Positions 6,269-13,737 of a DNA stretch of 32,112 nucleotides are shown one piece after another. The stretch spans positions 1 to 32,112 of the forward strand of contig SPJO01000107.1 in the NCBI GenBank assembly GCA_006844635.1, written 5' to 3'. This DNA comes from Methylophilaceae bacterium. GTDB lineage: Bacteria; Pseudomonadota; Gammaproteobacteria; Burkholderiales; Methylophilaceae. The position numbers and the translations under genes are program-made. The notes beneath the pieces are model-generated. The model was not told where the DNA came from, ran no database searches, and saw nothing but the letters and a program-made list of their open reading frames with translations. Position 1 is the first letter of the stretch. Every line of letters begins with the position of its first letter.

Positions 6269-7588
6269 TTGGCACAAGATAACCTATTAAAATCCTTAGG
6301 CAAAATGAACGAGCTGAAAAGCCGTTTATGGTTTGTCTTGGGTGCTTTGGTGGTGTTCCGTTTTGGTTCACATATTCCAGTACCTGGTATTGACCCAAAT
6401 GTATTGAAGACGCTCTTCGATGCACAGAGTGGCGGTATCTTAGGTATGTTTAATATGTTTTCAGGTGGCTCATTAGAGCGTTTTGCCATTTTTGCCTTAG
6501 GCATTATGCCTTACATTTCTGCCTCTATTATTATGCAGTTGTTGCAAGTGGTATCACCTAAGTTAGAGCAGTTGAAAAAAGAAGGCGAAGCAGGTCGACG
6601 GATCATTACCAAGTACACGCGTTACGGTACGGTTGTTTTGGCAACATTCCAAGCGCTAGGTATTGCGATTGCTTTTGAAGGTCAGGCTGGCTTGGTATTA
6701 GACCCAGGCTTAGCATTTAGATTGACCACAGTGGTCACATTAGTTGGTGGCACGATGTTCTTAATGTGGTTGGGTGAACAAATTACAGAACGAGGCATTG
6801 GTAACGGTATTTCTATTATTATCTTCGCTGGTATTGTGGCTGGCTTGCCAAGTGCTGTGAGTAGTACATTAGCACTGGTATCAACAGGTACTTTCTCAAT
6901 ACCGCTGGTTGTGTTCTTGTTCGCAATGGTTGTGTTGGTGACTGCATTAGTGGTGTTTGTAGAGCGTGGTCAACGCAGAATTACTGTGAACTATGCTAAA
7001 CGCCAAGTGGGTAACAAGTTGATGGGTGGTCAAGCGACACACTTGCCACTGAAGTTGAATATGGCTGGTGTGATTCCACCTATTTTTGCTTCTAGTATTA
7101 TTTTGTTCCCAGCTTCATTAGCAGGTTGGTTTGGTAGTAGCGATAGTATGTACTGGTTAAAGGATTTATCTTCAGCGATTTCTCCTGGCCAACCTATTTA
7201 TATTCTACTGTTTGCAGCTGCAATTTTGTTCTTCTGTTTCTTCTATACAGCGTTGGTATTCAACCCGAAAGAAACAGCAGATAACTTGAAAAAAAGCGGT
7301 GCGTTTATTCCTGGGATTCGTCCCGGTGATCAAACCGCAAAATACATTGATAAGATTATGGGTCGGTTGACATTCATTGGTGCGATTTATATCACCTTGG
7401 TTTGTCTATTACCTGAGTTTTTAAGTTTGAAATTTAATACGCCGTTCTACTTTGGTGGTACGTCACTATTGATTATCGTTGTGGTAACAATGGACTTTAT
7501 GACACAAGTGCAATCACATTTGATGTCACACCAATATGAAGGTTTATTGAAGAAAGCAAACTTTAAGGGTGGCGCAACTAACCGCTAA
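6269..7588 (+). CDS. secY: Protein translocase subunit SecY
   Basis: SecY is the channel subunit of the SecYEG translocon in the inner membrane. The 439-residue product has the ten membrane segments expected of SecY, the early FRFGSHIPVPGIDP segment, the GIGNGISIIIFAGIVAGLP region and the late loop FNPKETADNLKKSGAFIPGIRPG. The start is TTG (6269), with AGAGA upstream. The next in-frame ATG at 6305 would remove residues of the conserved N-terminal helix, so the TTG is preferred. No infA lies between secY and rpmJ. Confidence 0.97.
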   Translation: MAQDNLLKSLGKMNELKSRLWFVLGALVVFRFGSHIPVPGIDPNVLKTLFDAQSGGILGMFNMFSGGSLERFAIFALGIMPYISASIIMQLLQVVSPKLEQLKKEGEAGRRIITKYTRYGTVVLATFQALGIAIAFEGQAGLVLDPGLAFRLTTVVTLVGGTMFLMWLGEQITERGIGNGISIIIFAGIVAGLPSAVSSTLALVSTGTFSIPLVVFLFAMVVLVTALVVFVERGQRRITVNYAKRQVGNKLMGGQATHLPLKLNMAGVIPPIFASSIILFPASLAGWFGSSDSMYWLKDLSSAISPGQPIYILLFAAAILFFCFFYTALVFNPKETADNLKKSGAFIPGIRPGDQTAKYIDKIMGRLTFIGAIYITLVCLLPEFLSLKFNTPFYFGGTSLLIIVVVTMDFMTQVQSHLMSHQYEGLLKKANFKGGATNR

Positions 7589-7665
7589 CCTGTAGTAAGT
7601 GAGATAAAGCGCGCAATATTATTTGCGTAACATTGATAAGATTAAGTAGTTAAAAGAGGTTCATT

Positions 7666-7779
7666 ATGAGAGTTCGTGCATCAGTTAAAAAATTATGCCG
7701 TAACTGTAAAACAGTACGTCGTCGTGGTGTTTTACGTGTTATTTGTTCAGATCCACGTCATAAGCAACGTCAGGGTTAA
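7666..7779 (+). CDS. rpmJ: 50S ribosomal protein L36 (zinc-binding type)
   Basis: This is a 37-residue protein starting MRVRASVKKLCRNCKTVRRR. It keeps the four zinc ligands C11, C14, C27 and H32, so it is the C+ form of L36. An AGAGG site lies shortly before the ATG. It is the last gene before a promoter-containing gap, so it ends the spc part and may be cotranscribed with secY. Confidence 0.96.
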   Translation: MRVRASVKKLCRNCKTVRRRGVLRVICSDPRHKQRQG

Positions 7780-7803
7780 TTATTAATCTAGCTTGTGTTT
7801 GGT

Positions 7804-7832
7804 TTGAAAATAGAAGTGCAAACTGTTAAAAT
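7804..7832 (+). promoter_or_regulatory. Probable sigma70 promoter of the alpha operon
   Basis: TTGAAA at 7804-7809 and TAAAAT at 7827-7832 are separated by exactly 17 nt. The predicted transcript starts near 7839 and has a leader of about 50 nt before rpsM. It would allow rpsM-rpsK-rpsD-rpoA-rplQ to be transcribed independently of the spc genes. Confidence 0.7.
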
Positions 7833-7857
7833 GCAAGGCTTTTTTTATTTGGTCGCG

Positions 7858-7873
7858 ATGAATTGCGATTCAT
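7858..7873 (+). repeat. Inverted repeat in the rpsM leader
   Basis: ATGAAT and ATTCAT form a perfect 6-bp stem with loop TGCG. It ends 3 nt before the rpsM ribosome binding site GGAG (7877-7880). In E. coli, S4 represses the alpha operon through a pseudoknot in this leader. Whether this short hairpin is a remnant or equivalent of that cannot be told by eye. Confidence 0.4.
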
Positions 7874-7888
7874 TTTGGAGTTAAGAGT

Positions 7889-8251
7889 ATGGCTCGTATT
7901 GCTGGGGTAAATGTCCCAAATCATAAACATGCGGAAATCGCGTTAACGTCGATTTTTGGTATCGGTAGAACGACTGCTAAAAATATTTGTTCGGCAGCTG
8001 GTGTACAAACAACGGCTAAAGTCAAAGACTTGAACGATGATGAAGTTGAAAAGCTACGTGAAGAAGTTGCTAAGTTCACAGTAGAAGGTGACTTGCGTCG
8101 TGAAGTGTCAATGAACGTGAAACGTTTGATGGATTTAGCTTGCTATCGCGGTGTAAGGCATCGTCGTGGCATGCCTGTAAGAGGACAGCGTACAAAAACA
8201 AATGCACGTACGCGTAAAGGCCCTATCAAGCCAATTAAGCAGACGAAATAA
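7889..8251 (+). CDS. rpsM: 30S ribosomal protein S13
   Basis: S13 in the small-subunit head contacts P-site tRNA and the large subunit. The 120-residue product begins MARIAGVNVPNHKHAEIALT and has the helix-two-turn-helix segment FGIGRTTAKNIC. The basic tail RHRRGMPVRGQRTKTNARTRKGP is typical. GGAG stands 8 nt before the ATG. Confidence 0.98.
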   Translation: MARIAGVNVPNHKHAEIALTSIFGIGRTTAKNICSAAGVQTTAKVKDLNDDEVEKLREEVAKFTVEGDLRREVSMNVKRLMDLACYRGVRHRRGMPVRGQRTKTNARTRKGPIKPIKQTK

Positions 8252-8301
8252 GCGTTAAATTTTTAAGTTAAATAGAAAATTATTTGTAAGGACAGTACAA
8301 C

Positions 8302-8691
8302 ATGGCAAAAGCTAATGTACGCGTAAGAAAAAAGGTTAAAAAGAATATTGCAGAGGGCGTCGCCCACGTGCATGCTTCATTTAACAATACAATCATTACG
8401 ATTACCGATCGTCAAGGCAATGCATTGTCTTGGGCGACCTCTGGTGGCCAAGGTTTTAAAGGTTCACGTAAGAGTACACCTTTTGCTGCACAGGTTGCTG
8501 CAGAAGTGGCTGGCAAATCAGCGCAAGAAAATGGTGTGAAAAATTTAGAAGTGCGCATTAAAGGCCCAGGACCAGGTCGTGAATCTGCTGTACGTGCGCT
8601 AAATGCTGCTGGTTTCAAAATTACTAGCATTACTGATGTGACGCCAGTGCCACACAATGGCTGTCGTCCACCTAAGAAACGTAGAATTTAA
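8302..8691 (+). CDS. rpsK: 30S ribosomal protein S11
   Basis: S11 is a platform protein near the E-site. The 129-residue product (same length as E. coli) contains HVHASFNNTIITITDRQGN, WATSGGQGFKGSRKSTPFAAQ and the ending PVPHNGCRPPKKRRI. TAAGGA lies upstream of the ATG. The 50-nt AT-rich gap after rpsM shows no clear promoter or terminator. Confidence 0.98.
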   Translation: MAKANVRVRKKVKKNIAEGVAHVHASFNNTIITITDRQGNALSWATSGGQGFKGSRKSTPFAAQVAAEVAGKSAQENGVKNLEVRIKGPGPGRESAVRALNAAGFKITSITDVTPVPHNGCRPPKKRRI

Positions 8692-8702
8692 GAGGTAATA
8701 AT

Positions 8703-9323
8703 ATGGCTCGTTATACTGGACCTACCTGTAAGTTAGCACGACGTGAGGGAACGGATTTGTTCTTGAAAAGTGGTGTTAGACCATTAGACTCAAAATGCAA
8801 GATTGACGTTGTACCTGGTGTACATGGTCAGCGCCGTAGCAGACTATCAGACTACGGTGTGCAATTGCGCGAAAAACAAAAAGTACGCCGTATCTATGGT
8901 GTGTTAGAAAAACAATTCCGTAAATACTACAAAGAAGCAGACCGTCGTAAAGGTGTTTCTGGTGAGAACTTGTTGCAAATTCTTGAATCACGCCTTGATA
9001 ACGTTGTTTATCGCATGGGTTTTGGTTCAACTAGAGCAGAATCTCGTCAATTAGTTTCACATAAGTCTATTGTTGTGAATGGAATCGTAACCAATATTCC
9101 TTCATATCAAGTGAAGGCTGGCGATACGATTGCTATTCGTGAAAAAGCTAAAAAGCAATTGCGGATTAAAGGCGCATTAGACATCGCTGAACAACGTACA
9201 GATGTAGAATGGGTTGAAGTGGATGCTGAGAAGAAAGAAGGCGTTTTCAAACGTTTACCAGAGCGCGAAGAAATTTACGCTGACATCAATGAAAACCTAA
9301 TTATTGAGTTGTATTCTAAGTAA
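8703..9323 (+). CDS. rpsD: 30S ribosomal protein S4
   Basis: S4 nucleates assembly of the 16S rRNA 5' domain and in E. coli autoregulates the alpha operon. The 206-residue product (same length as E. coli) begins MARYTGPTCKLARREGTDLF. It has the S4 RNA-binding domain around RLDNVVYRMGFGSTRAESRQ and ends ENLIIELYSK. It is the longer proteobacterial form, without a zinc site. Confidence 0.98.
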   Translation: MARYTGPTCKLARREGTDLFLKSGVRPLDSKCKIDVVPGVHGQRRSRLSDYGVQLREKQKVRRIYGVLEKQFRKYYKEADRRKGVSGENLLQILESRLDNVVYRMGFGSTRAESRQLVSHKSIVVNGIVTNIPSYQVKAGDTIAIREKAKKQLRIKGALDIAEQRTDVEWVEVDAEKKEGVFKRLPEREEIYADINENLIIELYSK

Positions 9324-9372
9324 TATCTACTAGATTACACTTTATTTTTAAGCAGTTACGTCAAGGACTTTT

Positions 9373-10359
9373 ATGCAAAGTAATCCTACAGAATACTTAA
9401 AACCACGTGTTGCTAACGTGGAAGAGATCACACCACTAAGAGCGCGTGTGACGTTAGAACCAATGGAGCGTGGCTTCGGCTATACGCTTGGTAATGCAAT
9501 TCGCCGTGTATTGTTATCTTCAATTCCTGGTTTTGCCATTACTGAAGTAAAAATCGATGGTGTTGTACATGAATACTCAACGATTGAAGGCGTACAAGAA
9601 GATGTCGTTGATATCTTACTAAACCTAAAAGGTGTTGCGCTCAAACTGAATAGTAAGTCTGATGCAGTGTTAACGCTTAACAAATCTGGCGAAGGTGTTG
9701 TAACAGCCGCTGATTTTGACGCTGGCCATGATGCAGAGATTGTGAATCCTGATCATGTGATTGCGAACTTAACAAAAGGTGGTGGTTTAAACCTTGAAGT
9801 TAAAGTGGAAATGGGCCGAGGTTATCAGCCTGTTCCTGCAAGAGAAAAAGTGAATCAAGAAGATCGCGCTTTAGGTTTCATCATGGTTGATGCTTCGTTT
9901 AGCCCGATTAACAAAGTGAGCTATCAAGTGGAGAGTGCGCGTGTTGAACAACGTACAGACTTAGATAAGCTAATTATGGATGTGGAAACAAACGGTATTG
10001 TTGATCCAGAGCAAGCGATTCGCGATGCAGCGACTATCTTGATGGGACAATTATCAGTCTTTGCTAACTTGGAAGGCGCGCCTACTGAAGAAGAAGAGGC
10101 TGCTGCACCACAAGTGGATCCAATCTTGTTACGTCCAGTTGATGATTTAGAGTTGACAGTTCGTTCAGCGAATTGCTTGAAAGCAGAAAATATTTTCTAC
10201 ATCGGCGATTTGATTCAACGCACTGAAAATGAATTATTAAAAGCGCCAAACTTAGGCCGTAAGTCACTCAATGAAATTAAAGATGTGTTGGCTTCTAAAG
10301 GCCTAACATTGGGCATGAAGTTGGAAAATTGGCCACCAGTTGGTCTAGAAAAAGCTTAA
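9373..10359 (+). CDS. rpoA: DNA-directed RNA polymerase subunit alpha
   Basis: RpoA forms the dimer on which RNA polymerase assembles, and its C-terminal domain binds UP elements and activators. The 328-residue product has the N-terminal domain with MERGFGYTLGNAIRRVLLSS and, after a Glu-rich linker near residue 240, the CTD with VDDLELTVRSANCLKAENI and APNLGRKSLNEIKDVL. The arginine in TVRSANCLK corresponds to the UP-element contact residue of E. coli. AAGGA is well placed before the ATG at 9373. Confidence 0.98.
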   Translation: MQSNPTEYLKPRVANVEEITPLRARVTLEPMERGFGYTLGNAIRRVLLSSIPGFAITEVKIDGVVHEYSTIEGVQEDVVDILLNLKGVALKLNSKSDAVLTLNKSGEGVVTAADFDAGHDAEIVNPDHVIANLTKGGGLNLEVKVEMGRGYQPVPAREKVNQEDRALGFIMVDASFSPINKVSYQVESARVEQRTDLDKLIMDVETNGIVDPEQAIRDAATILMGQLSVFANLEGAPTEEEEAAAPQVDPILLRPVDDLELTVRSANCLKAENIFYIGDLIQRTENELLKAPNLGRKSLNEIKDVLASKGLTLGMKLENWPPVGLEKA

Positions 10360-10391
10360 TCGCTAAATTTTAAAAGTTTAAGGAAGTTACT

Positions 10392-10784
10392 ATGCGTCAC
10401 GGTAATCAAAATAGAAAATTAAATCGTACGAGCAGTCATCGTGCAGCCATGTTCCGTAACATGTCAGTTTCATTGCTTCGTCATGAAGTGATTAAAACGA
10501 CTTTGCCAAAAGCAAAAGAGTTGCGTAAATATGCAGAGCCACTCATTACATTAGGTAAAGATGGTACATTGGCGAACCGTCGCATTGCGTTTAGTCGTTT
10601 ACGTGACCGCGATATTGTTAGCAAGCTATTTGGCGAGCTAGGCCCACGATATAGTGCACGTAAAGGCGGTTACCTACGTATTCTTAAATGCGGTTTCCGT
10701 GATGGTGATAATGCACCAATGGCGTTCGTTGAGTTGGTTGATCGTCCAGTAGAAGCAGAAGAAGAGGAAGCAGCTGCTGAGTAA
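10392..10784 (+). CDS. rplQ: 50S ribosomal protein L17
   Basis: L17 lies near the tunnel exit on the large subunit. The 130-residue product begins MRHGNQNRKLNRTSSHRAAM and contains LRHEVIKTTLPKAKELR. It ends in an acidic tail, VEAEEEEAAAE, beyond the conserved core. It is the last gene of the ribosomal cluster and is followed by a strong terminator. Confidence 0.98.
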   Translation: MRHGNQNRKLNRTSSHRAAMFRNMSVSLLRHEVIKTTLPKAKELRKYAEPLITLGKDGTLANRRIAFSRLRDRDIVSKLFGELGPRYSARKGGYLRILKCGFRDGDNAPMAFVELVDRPVEAEEEEAAAE

Positions 10785-10803
10785 TCAGCACTGATACCTT
10801 GAT

Positions 10804-10832
10804 AAAAGCCAGCTTTTTAGCTGGCTTTTTTT
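10804..10832 (+). terminator. Rho-independent terminator after rplQ, bidirectional
   Basis: AAAAGCCAGCT and AGCTGGC form a GC-containing stem with a short T loop, followed by seven T on the + strand. On the - strand the same stem is followed by TTTT, so it can also serve the convergent small gene that ends at 10831. The stem core AAGCCAGC recurs in two other terminators of this window. Confidence 0.9.
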
Positions 10833-11073
10833 ATGGCTTGATGAATGACAACACTTGGTCCTTGGTGAATGGCCAATACAGTTCTTGGTCGTTGTCAGCG
10901 CGTTGTAATACAGGAATGCTGGTACCGTAGCGCGCTAATAATGCATCATCCTCAGCAATCTCTATTAAATTGATCGTGTTGGGTAGTGAGAGTTGTCGTA
11001 AGAGCTGATGTGCATCGTCACATAGGTGGCATGGTGCTGTGGTATAAAGTTTTAATGTAAATAATAATGGCAT
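10831..11073 (-). CDS. Glutaredoxin-like (thioredoxin-fold) small protein
   Basis: An 80-residue product whose start LLFTLKLYTTAPCHLCDDAHQ puts a CXXC-type pair (CHLC) after the first beta strand, as in glutaredoxins. The cis-proline is in TSIPVLQ. It fits the glutaredoxin-family proteins formerly called DUF836. The likely start is the ATG at 11073. The longer frame up to 11145 would overlap mgtE and adds residues with no family match. No strong ribosome binding site is visible. It probably acts in the cytoplasm; its partner is unknown. Confidence 0.8.
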   Translation of the reverse strand: MPLLFTLKLYTTAPCHLCDDAHQLLRQLSLPNTINLIEIAEDDALLARYGTSIPVLQRADNDQELYWPFTKDQVLSFIKP

Positions 11074-11143
11074 TGTATTTGGTAAAACGTAAAAACACCT
11101 CATAATAACGTTTTGCAGTATAAATGGTATCTCTAGGCATTGC

Positions 11144-12580
11144 ATGAGTGATATTCAAGATTCAAAAGAAAGTTTAAGTGAAACGCTAGATCAGGTGGTC
11201 TCAATCTTAGAGAAGCACCGACTAGTGGAAAACCTTGTGCACAAACAAGAGATGCCTAAGCACGACCTGGTGGAGTCGCTGGTTCATCGTCAGAATCAGT
11301 TTGAGTTGCAAAATATACTAAACGATTTACATCCTGCTGACGTTGCGCATATTCTTGAGGCTTTGCCTCTCGATGAACGTCTTTATTTGTGGGATTTGGT
11401 TAAAGCTGACCGCGATGGCGATATTCTATTAGAGGTGTCAGACGCTGTTAGGCAAACCCTGATTGCGGATATGGACAGCGATGAGCTGATTGCTGCCGCC
11501 GAGCAATTAGATACCGATGAGCTTGCAGATCTTGCGCCTGACTTACCTAAAGACGTGCTGCAAGAGTTGATGGATAGTCTTGATGCGTTGAATCGTGAGC
11601 GTTTGCAGTCAGCATTATCATATCCAGAAGACACTGTTGGCTCATTAATGGATTTTGATATTGTCACCGTTAGGGAAAATGTGACAATTGAGGTGGCATT
11701 AAGATATTTGCGCCGATTGGAAACATTGCCCGACCATACCGATAAAATCTTTGTGGTCAGCCGGCACGATGTTGTACAGGGCTTATTACCGCTTTCTAGT
11801 ATGTTGGTTAATGAGCCTGAGCTGAAGATTGAAAGTGTGATGGCGGAAGATGCGGTGTTGTTTCATCCAGAAGATGATGCTGAGGAAGCAGCGAAAGCGT
11901 TTGAGCGTTATGACTTAATTAGTGCGCCGGTCGTTGATCATAATAACAAGCTTGTTGGCCGTTTAACGGTTGATGAGGTGATGGATTATATTCGTGAAGA
12001 AGCCGAGGCGGATATGCTATCGATGGCTGGCTTACGAGAAGAAGAAGACTTTTTCTCTACCGTATGGAAGTCAGTGCAAAACCGTTGGGCATGGTTAGCC
12101 GTTAACTTAATGACTGCATTGCTTGCCTCTCGTGTTATCGGTTTGTTTGAAGGGTCTATTGGTAAAGTAGTAGCACTTGCAGCCTTAATGCCAATTGTGG
12201 CTGGCATTGGCGGTAACTCAGGTAATCAAACAACTACGATGATTGTGCGTGGTTTGGCTTTGGGCCAAATTTCGGGAAGTAATATGCAGACGCAAATTAG
12301 TAAAGAGCTAGGCGTTGCTTTAATCAATGGCCTGATATGGGGTGGTGTATTAGGTTTTATTACTTATTGGCTGTATGGAGACTATCGGTTGAGCCTAGTG
12401 ATGACGGCAGCGATTACGTTAAACCTAATGCTGGCCGCTTTAATGGGTGTCATGATCCCACTGGTGATGAATAAATTTGGCAGAGATCCTGCAGTTGGTT
12501 CTAGTGTACTGATTACGGCGATGACTGATAGCGGCGGTTTCTTTATCTTCCTAGGCTTAGCAACGATTTTCTTATTGTAG
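11144..12580 (+). CDS. mgtE: Magnesium transporter MgtE
   Basis: MgtE is a homodimeric Mg2+ channel of the inner membrane gated by cytoplasmic Mg2+. The 478-residue product has an N-terminal MgtE_N superhelical domain (about residues 55-160) and two CBS domains (about 165-290) with SAPVVDHNNKLVGRLTVDEV. The C-terminal region has about five membrane segments with MPIVAGIGGNSGNQ and DPAVGSSVLITAMTDSGG, the pore-forming signatures. It diverges from the glutaredoxin-like gene, with about 70 nt between them. The start at 11144 has TAGG 6 nt upstream. Confidence 0.95.
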   Translation: MSDIQDSKESLSETLDQVVSILEKHRLVENLVHKQEMPKHDLVESLVHRQNQFELQNILNDLHPADVAHILEALPLDERLYLWDLVKADRDGDILLEVSDAVRQTLIADMDSDELIAAAEQLDTDELADLAPDLPKDVLQELMDSLDALNRERLQSALSYPEDTVGSLMDFDIVTVRENVTIEVALRYLRRLETLPDHTDKIFVVSRHDVVQGLLPLSSMLVNEPELKIESVMAEDAVLFHPEDDAEEAAKAFERYDLISAPVVDHNNKLVGRLTVDEVMDYIREEAEADMLSMAGLREEEDFFSTVWKSVQNRWAWLAVNLMTALLASRVIGLFEGSIGKVVALAALMPIVAGIGGNSGNQTTTMIVRGLALGQISGSNMQTQISKELGVALINGLIWGGVLGFITYWLYGDYRLSLVMTAAITLNLMLAALMGVMIPLVMNKFGRDPAVGSSVLITAMTDSGGFFIFLGLATIFLL

Positions 12581-12616
12581 TTGAGGTAGCTTAATCAGCA
12601 CATAATGGCAGACGTT

Positions 12617-12642
12617 AAAAAACCCGCATTTGCGGGTTTTTT
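12617..12642. terminator. Bidirectional terminator between mgtE and rpmG
   Basis: AACCCGCA and TGCGGGTT form a stem around TT, flanked by A-runs on the left and T-runs on the right. It can therefore stop transcription from mgtE (+) and from rpmB-rpmG (-). It lies between the two convergent units. Confidence 0.92.
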
Positions 12643-12660
12643 AATAAAACTAAATAATGA

Positions 12661-12816
12661 TTATTTAATTTTATTTTCTTTGTACATTACGTGCTTGCGA
12701 GCCACTGGATCAAATTTCTTGATTTCCATTTTTTCTGGCATCGTACGTTTGTTTTTTGTTGTGGTATAGAAGTGACCTGTACCAGCACTTGACTCTAATT
12801 TAATTTTTTCGCGCAT
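12661..12816 (-). CDS. rpmG: 50S ribosomal protein L33 (zinc-free type)
   Basis: A 51-residue product starting MREKIKLESSAGTGHFYTTT and ending RKHVMYKENKIK. It contains KRTMPEKMEIKKFDPVARKH, as in the E. coli type. No cysteine is present, so this is the C- form that does not bind zinc. It lies 11 nt after rpmB, whose stop overlaps the AAGGAG site of rpmG, the usual rpmB-rpmG pair. Confidence 0.97.
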   Translation of the reverse strand: MREKIKLESSAGTGHFYTTTKNKRTMPEKMEIKKFDPVARKHVMYKENKIK

Positions 12817-12827
12817 TATGATGCTCC

Positions 12828-13064
12828 TTAGATTTTTTCGCCAGCAGCGCGCATTTCCGCTAATACAACGTCAATGCCTTTTTTATCAATCGTACGCAAT
12901 GCAGCATTCGTGATGCGCATGCTTACCCAGCGATTTTCGCTCTCAACCCAGAATTTACGGTTTTGTAAATTCGGCAAGAAACGGCGTCTTGTTTTGTTGT
13001 GTGCGTGAGAAACGTTGTTACCCACCATAGGCTTTTTGCCTGTTACCTGACATACTCGTGCCAT
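12828..13064 (-). CDS. rpmB: 50S ribosomal protein L28
   Basis: The 78-residue product (E. coli 78) begins MARVCQVTGKKPMVGNNVSHAHNK and has RRRFLPNLQNRKFWV. An in-frame upstream ATG would add METI-like residues, but GGAGATAACC places the ribosome binding site correctly for 13064. The gene has its own near-consensus promoter (13106-13134). Confidence 0.97.
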   Translation of the reverse strand: MARVCQVTGKKPMVGNNVSHAHNKTRRRFLPNLQNRKFWVESENRWVSMRITNAALRTIDKKGIDVVLAEMRAAGEKI

Positions 13065-13105
13065 GGTTATCTCCAAATACAGTTGTCTTTTTCAGAAAGA
13101 CGGCA

Positions 13106-13134
13106 ATTATAGACAAAACGCCGCCCTTTTTCAA
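13106..13134 (-). promoter_or_regulatory. Near-consensus sigma70 promoter of rpmB-rpmG
   Basis: Read on the - strand: TTGAAA (13134-13129), a 17-nt spacer, and TATAAT (13111-13106). This is one of the best promoters in the window and gives a leader of about 35 nt. Its -35 element touches the hairpin that follows dut. Confidence 0.88.
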
Positions 13135-13138
13135 CTTA

Positions 13139-13171
13139 AAACACGCATTTATGCTAAATAAATGCGTGTTT
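13139..13171 (-). terminator. Long AT-rich hairpin at the end of dut
   Basis: AAACACGCATTTA (13139-13151) and TAAATGCGTGTTT (13159-13171) are a perfect 13-bp inverted repeat with a 7-nt loop. The dut stop codon lies at its edge. On the - strand the following T stretch is short (GTTTTAAG), so it is a moderate terminator candidate separating dut from the rpmB promoter. Confidence 0.55.
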
Positions 13172-13622
13172 AGTGTTTTCCAGTGCTGCCAAAGCCACCT
13201 TCACCTCGATCAGTTTCAGTAAACTCATCCACAATATGGAAATCAGCTTGTACAACAGGAACAATCACTAGCTGTGCAACGCGTTCCATAGGGTTGAGAA
13301 TGAACGGTTCTTTACTTCTGTTCCAGCAAGAGACTAAGAGTTGGCCCTGATAGTCAGAATCAATTAAGCCAACAAGGTTGCCTAGGACGATACCATGTTT
13401 ATGGCCTAAGCCTGAACGTGGCAAAATGAGTGCTGCATAATAGGCATTGTCGATATGAATCGCAATGCCTGTTGGAATCATAATGGTTTCACCTGGTTGA
13501 ATGGTTTGCGTATGCTCGATACATGCGCGTAAATCTAACCCAGCGGACCCTTTGGTTGCATAGCTTGGCATCGATTGGCGGATGCGGCTATCAATAATCT
13601 TTAAATCAACATTAATAGACAT
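13170..13622 (-). CDS. dut: Deoxyuridine 5'-triphosphate nucleotidohydrolase (dUTPase)
   Basis: dUTPase cleaves dUTP to dUMP and diphosphate, keeping uracil out of DNA and feeding dTMP synthesis. The 150-residue product shows all five trimeric dUTPase motifs: SAGLDLRA (26-33), PRSGLGHKHG (68-77), GLIDSDYQG (85-93, with the catalytic Asp), RVAQLVIVPV (114-123) and RGEGGFGSTGKH (139-150). The ribosome binding site before the ATG is poor (AAAAACCACC). In most relatives dut directly follows coaBC; here a TonB receptor gene lies between them. Confidence 0.97.
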   Translation of the reverse strand: MSINVDLKIIDSRIRQSMPSYATKGSAGLDLRACIEHTQTIQPGETIMIPTGIAIHIDNAYYAALILPRSGLGHKHGIVLGNLVGLIDSDYQGQLLVSCWNRSKEPFILNPMERVAQLVIVPVVQADFHIVDEFTETDRGEGGFGSTGKH

Positions 13623-13700
13623 GGTGGTTTTTCATTTAAACTGAAATGTTATTAAACACTAATTGTTGATGAAACTAAATAGTGTCGGAATGTACTTGAT

Positions 13701-13726
13701 AAAAAAGCCAGCAATTTGCTGGCTTA
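13701..13726 (-). terminator. Rho-independent terminator of the TonB receptor gene
   Basis: AAGCCAGCA and TGCTGGCTT pair around ATT. On the - strand the stem is followed by TTTTTT. It stops transcription from the receptor before dut, so dut probably needs its own promoter. It has the same stem core as the terminators at 10804-10832 and 27392-27420. Confidence 0.85.
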
Positions 13727-13737
13727 ATGTGTTTAAG

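Noticed and set aside
11074..11145. Longer N-terminus for the glutaredoxin-like protein starting at 11145
   Set aside because: It would overlap the mgtE start and adds about 24 residues without family match; the thioredoxin fold begins right after the ATG at 11073.
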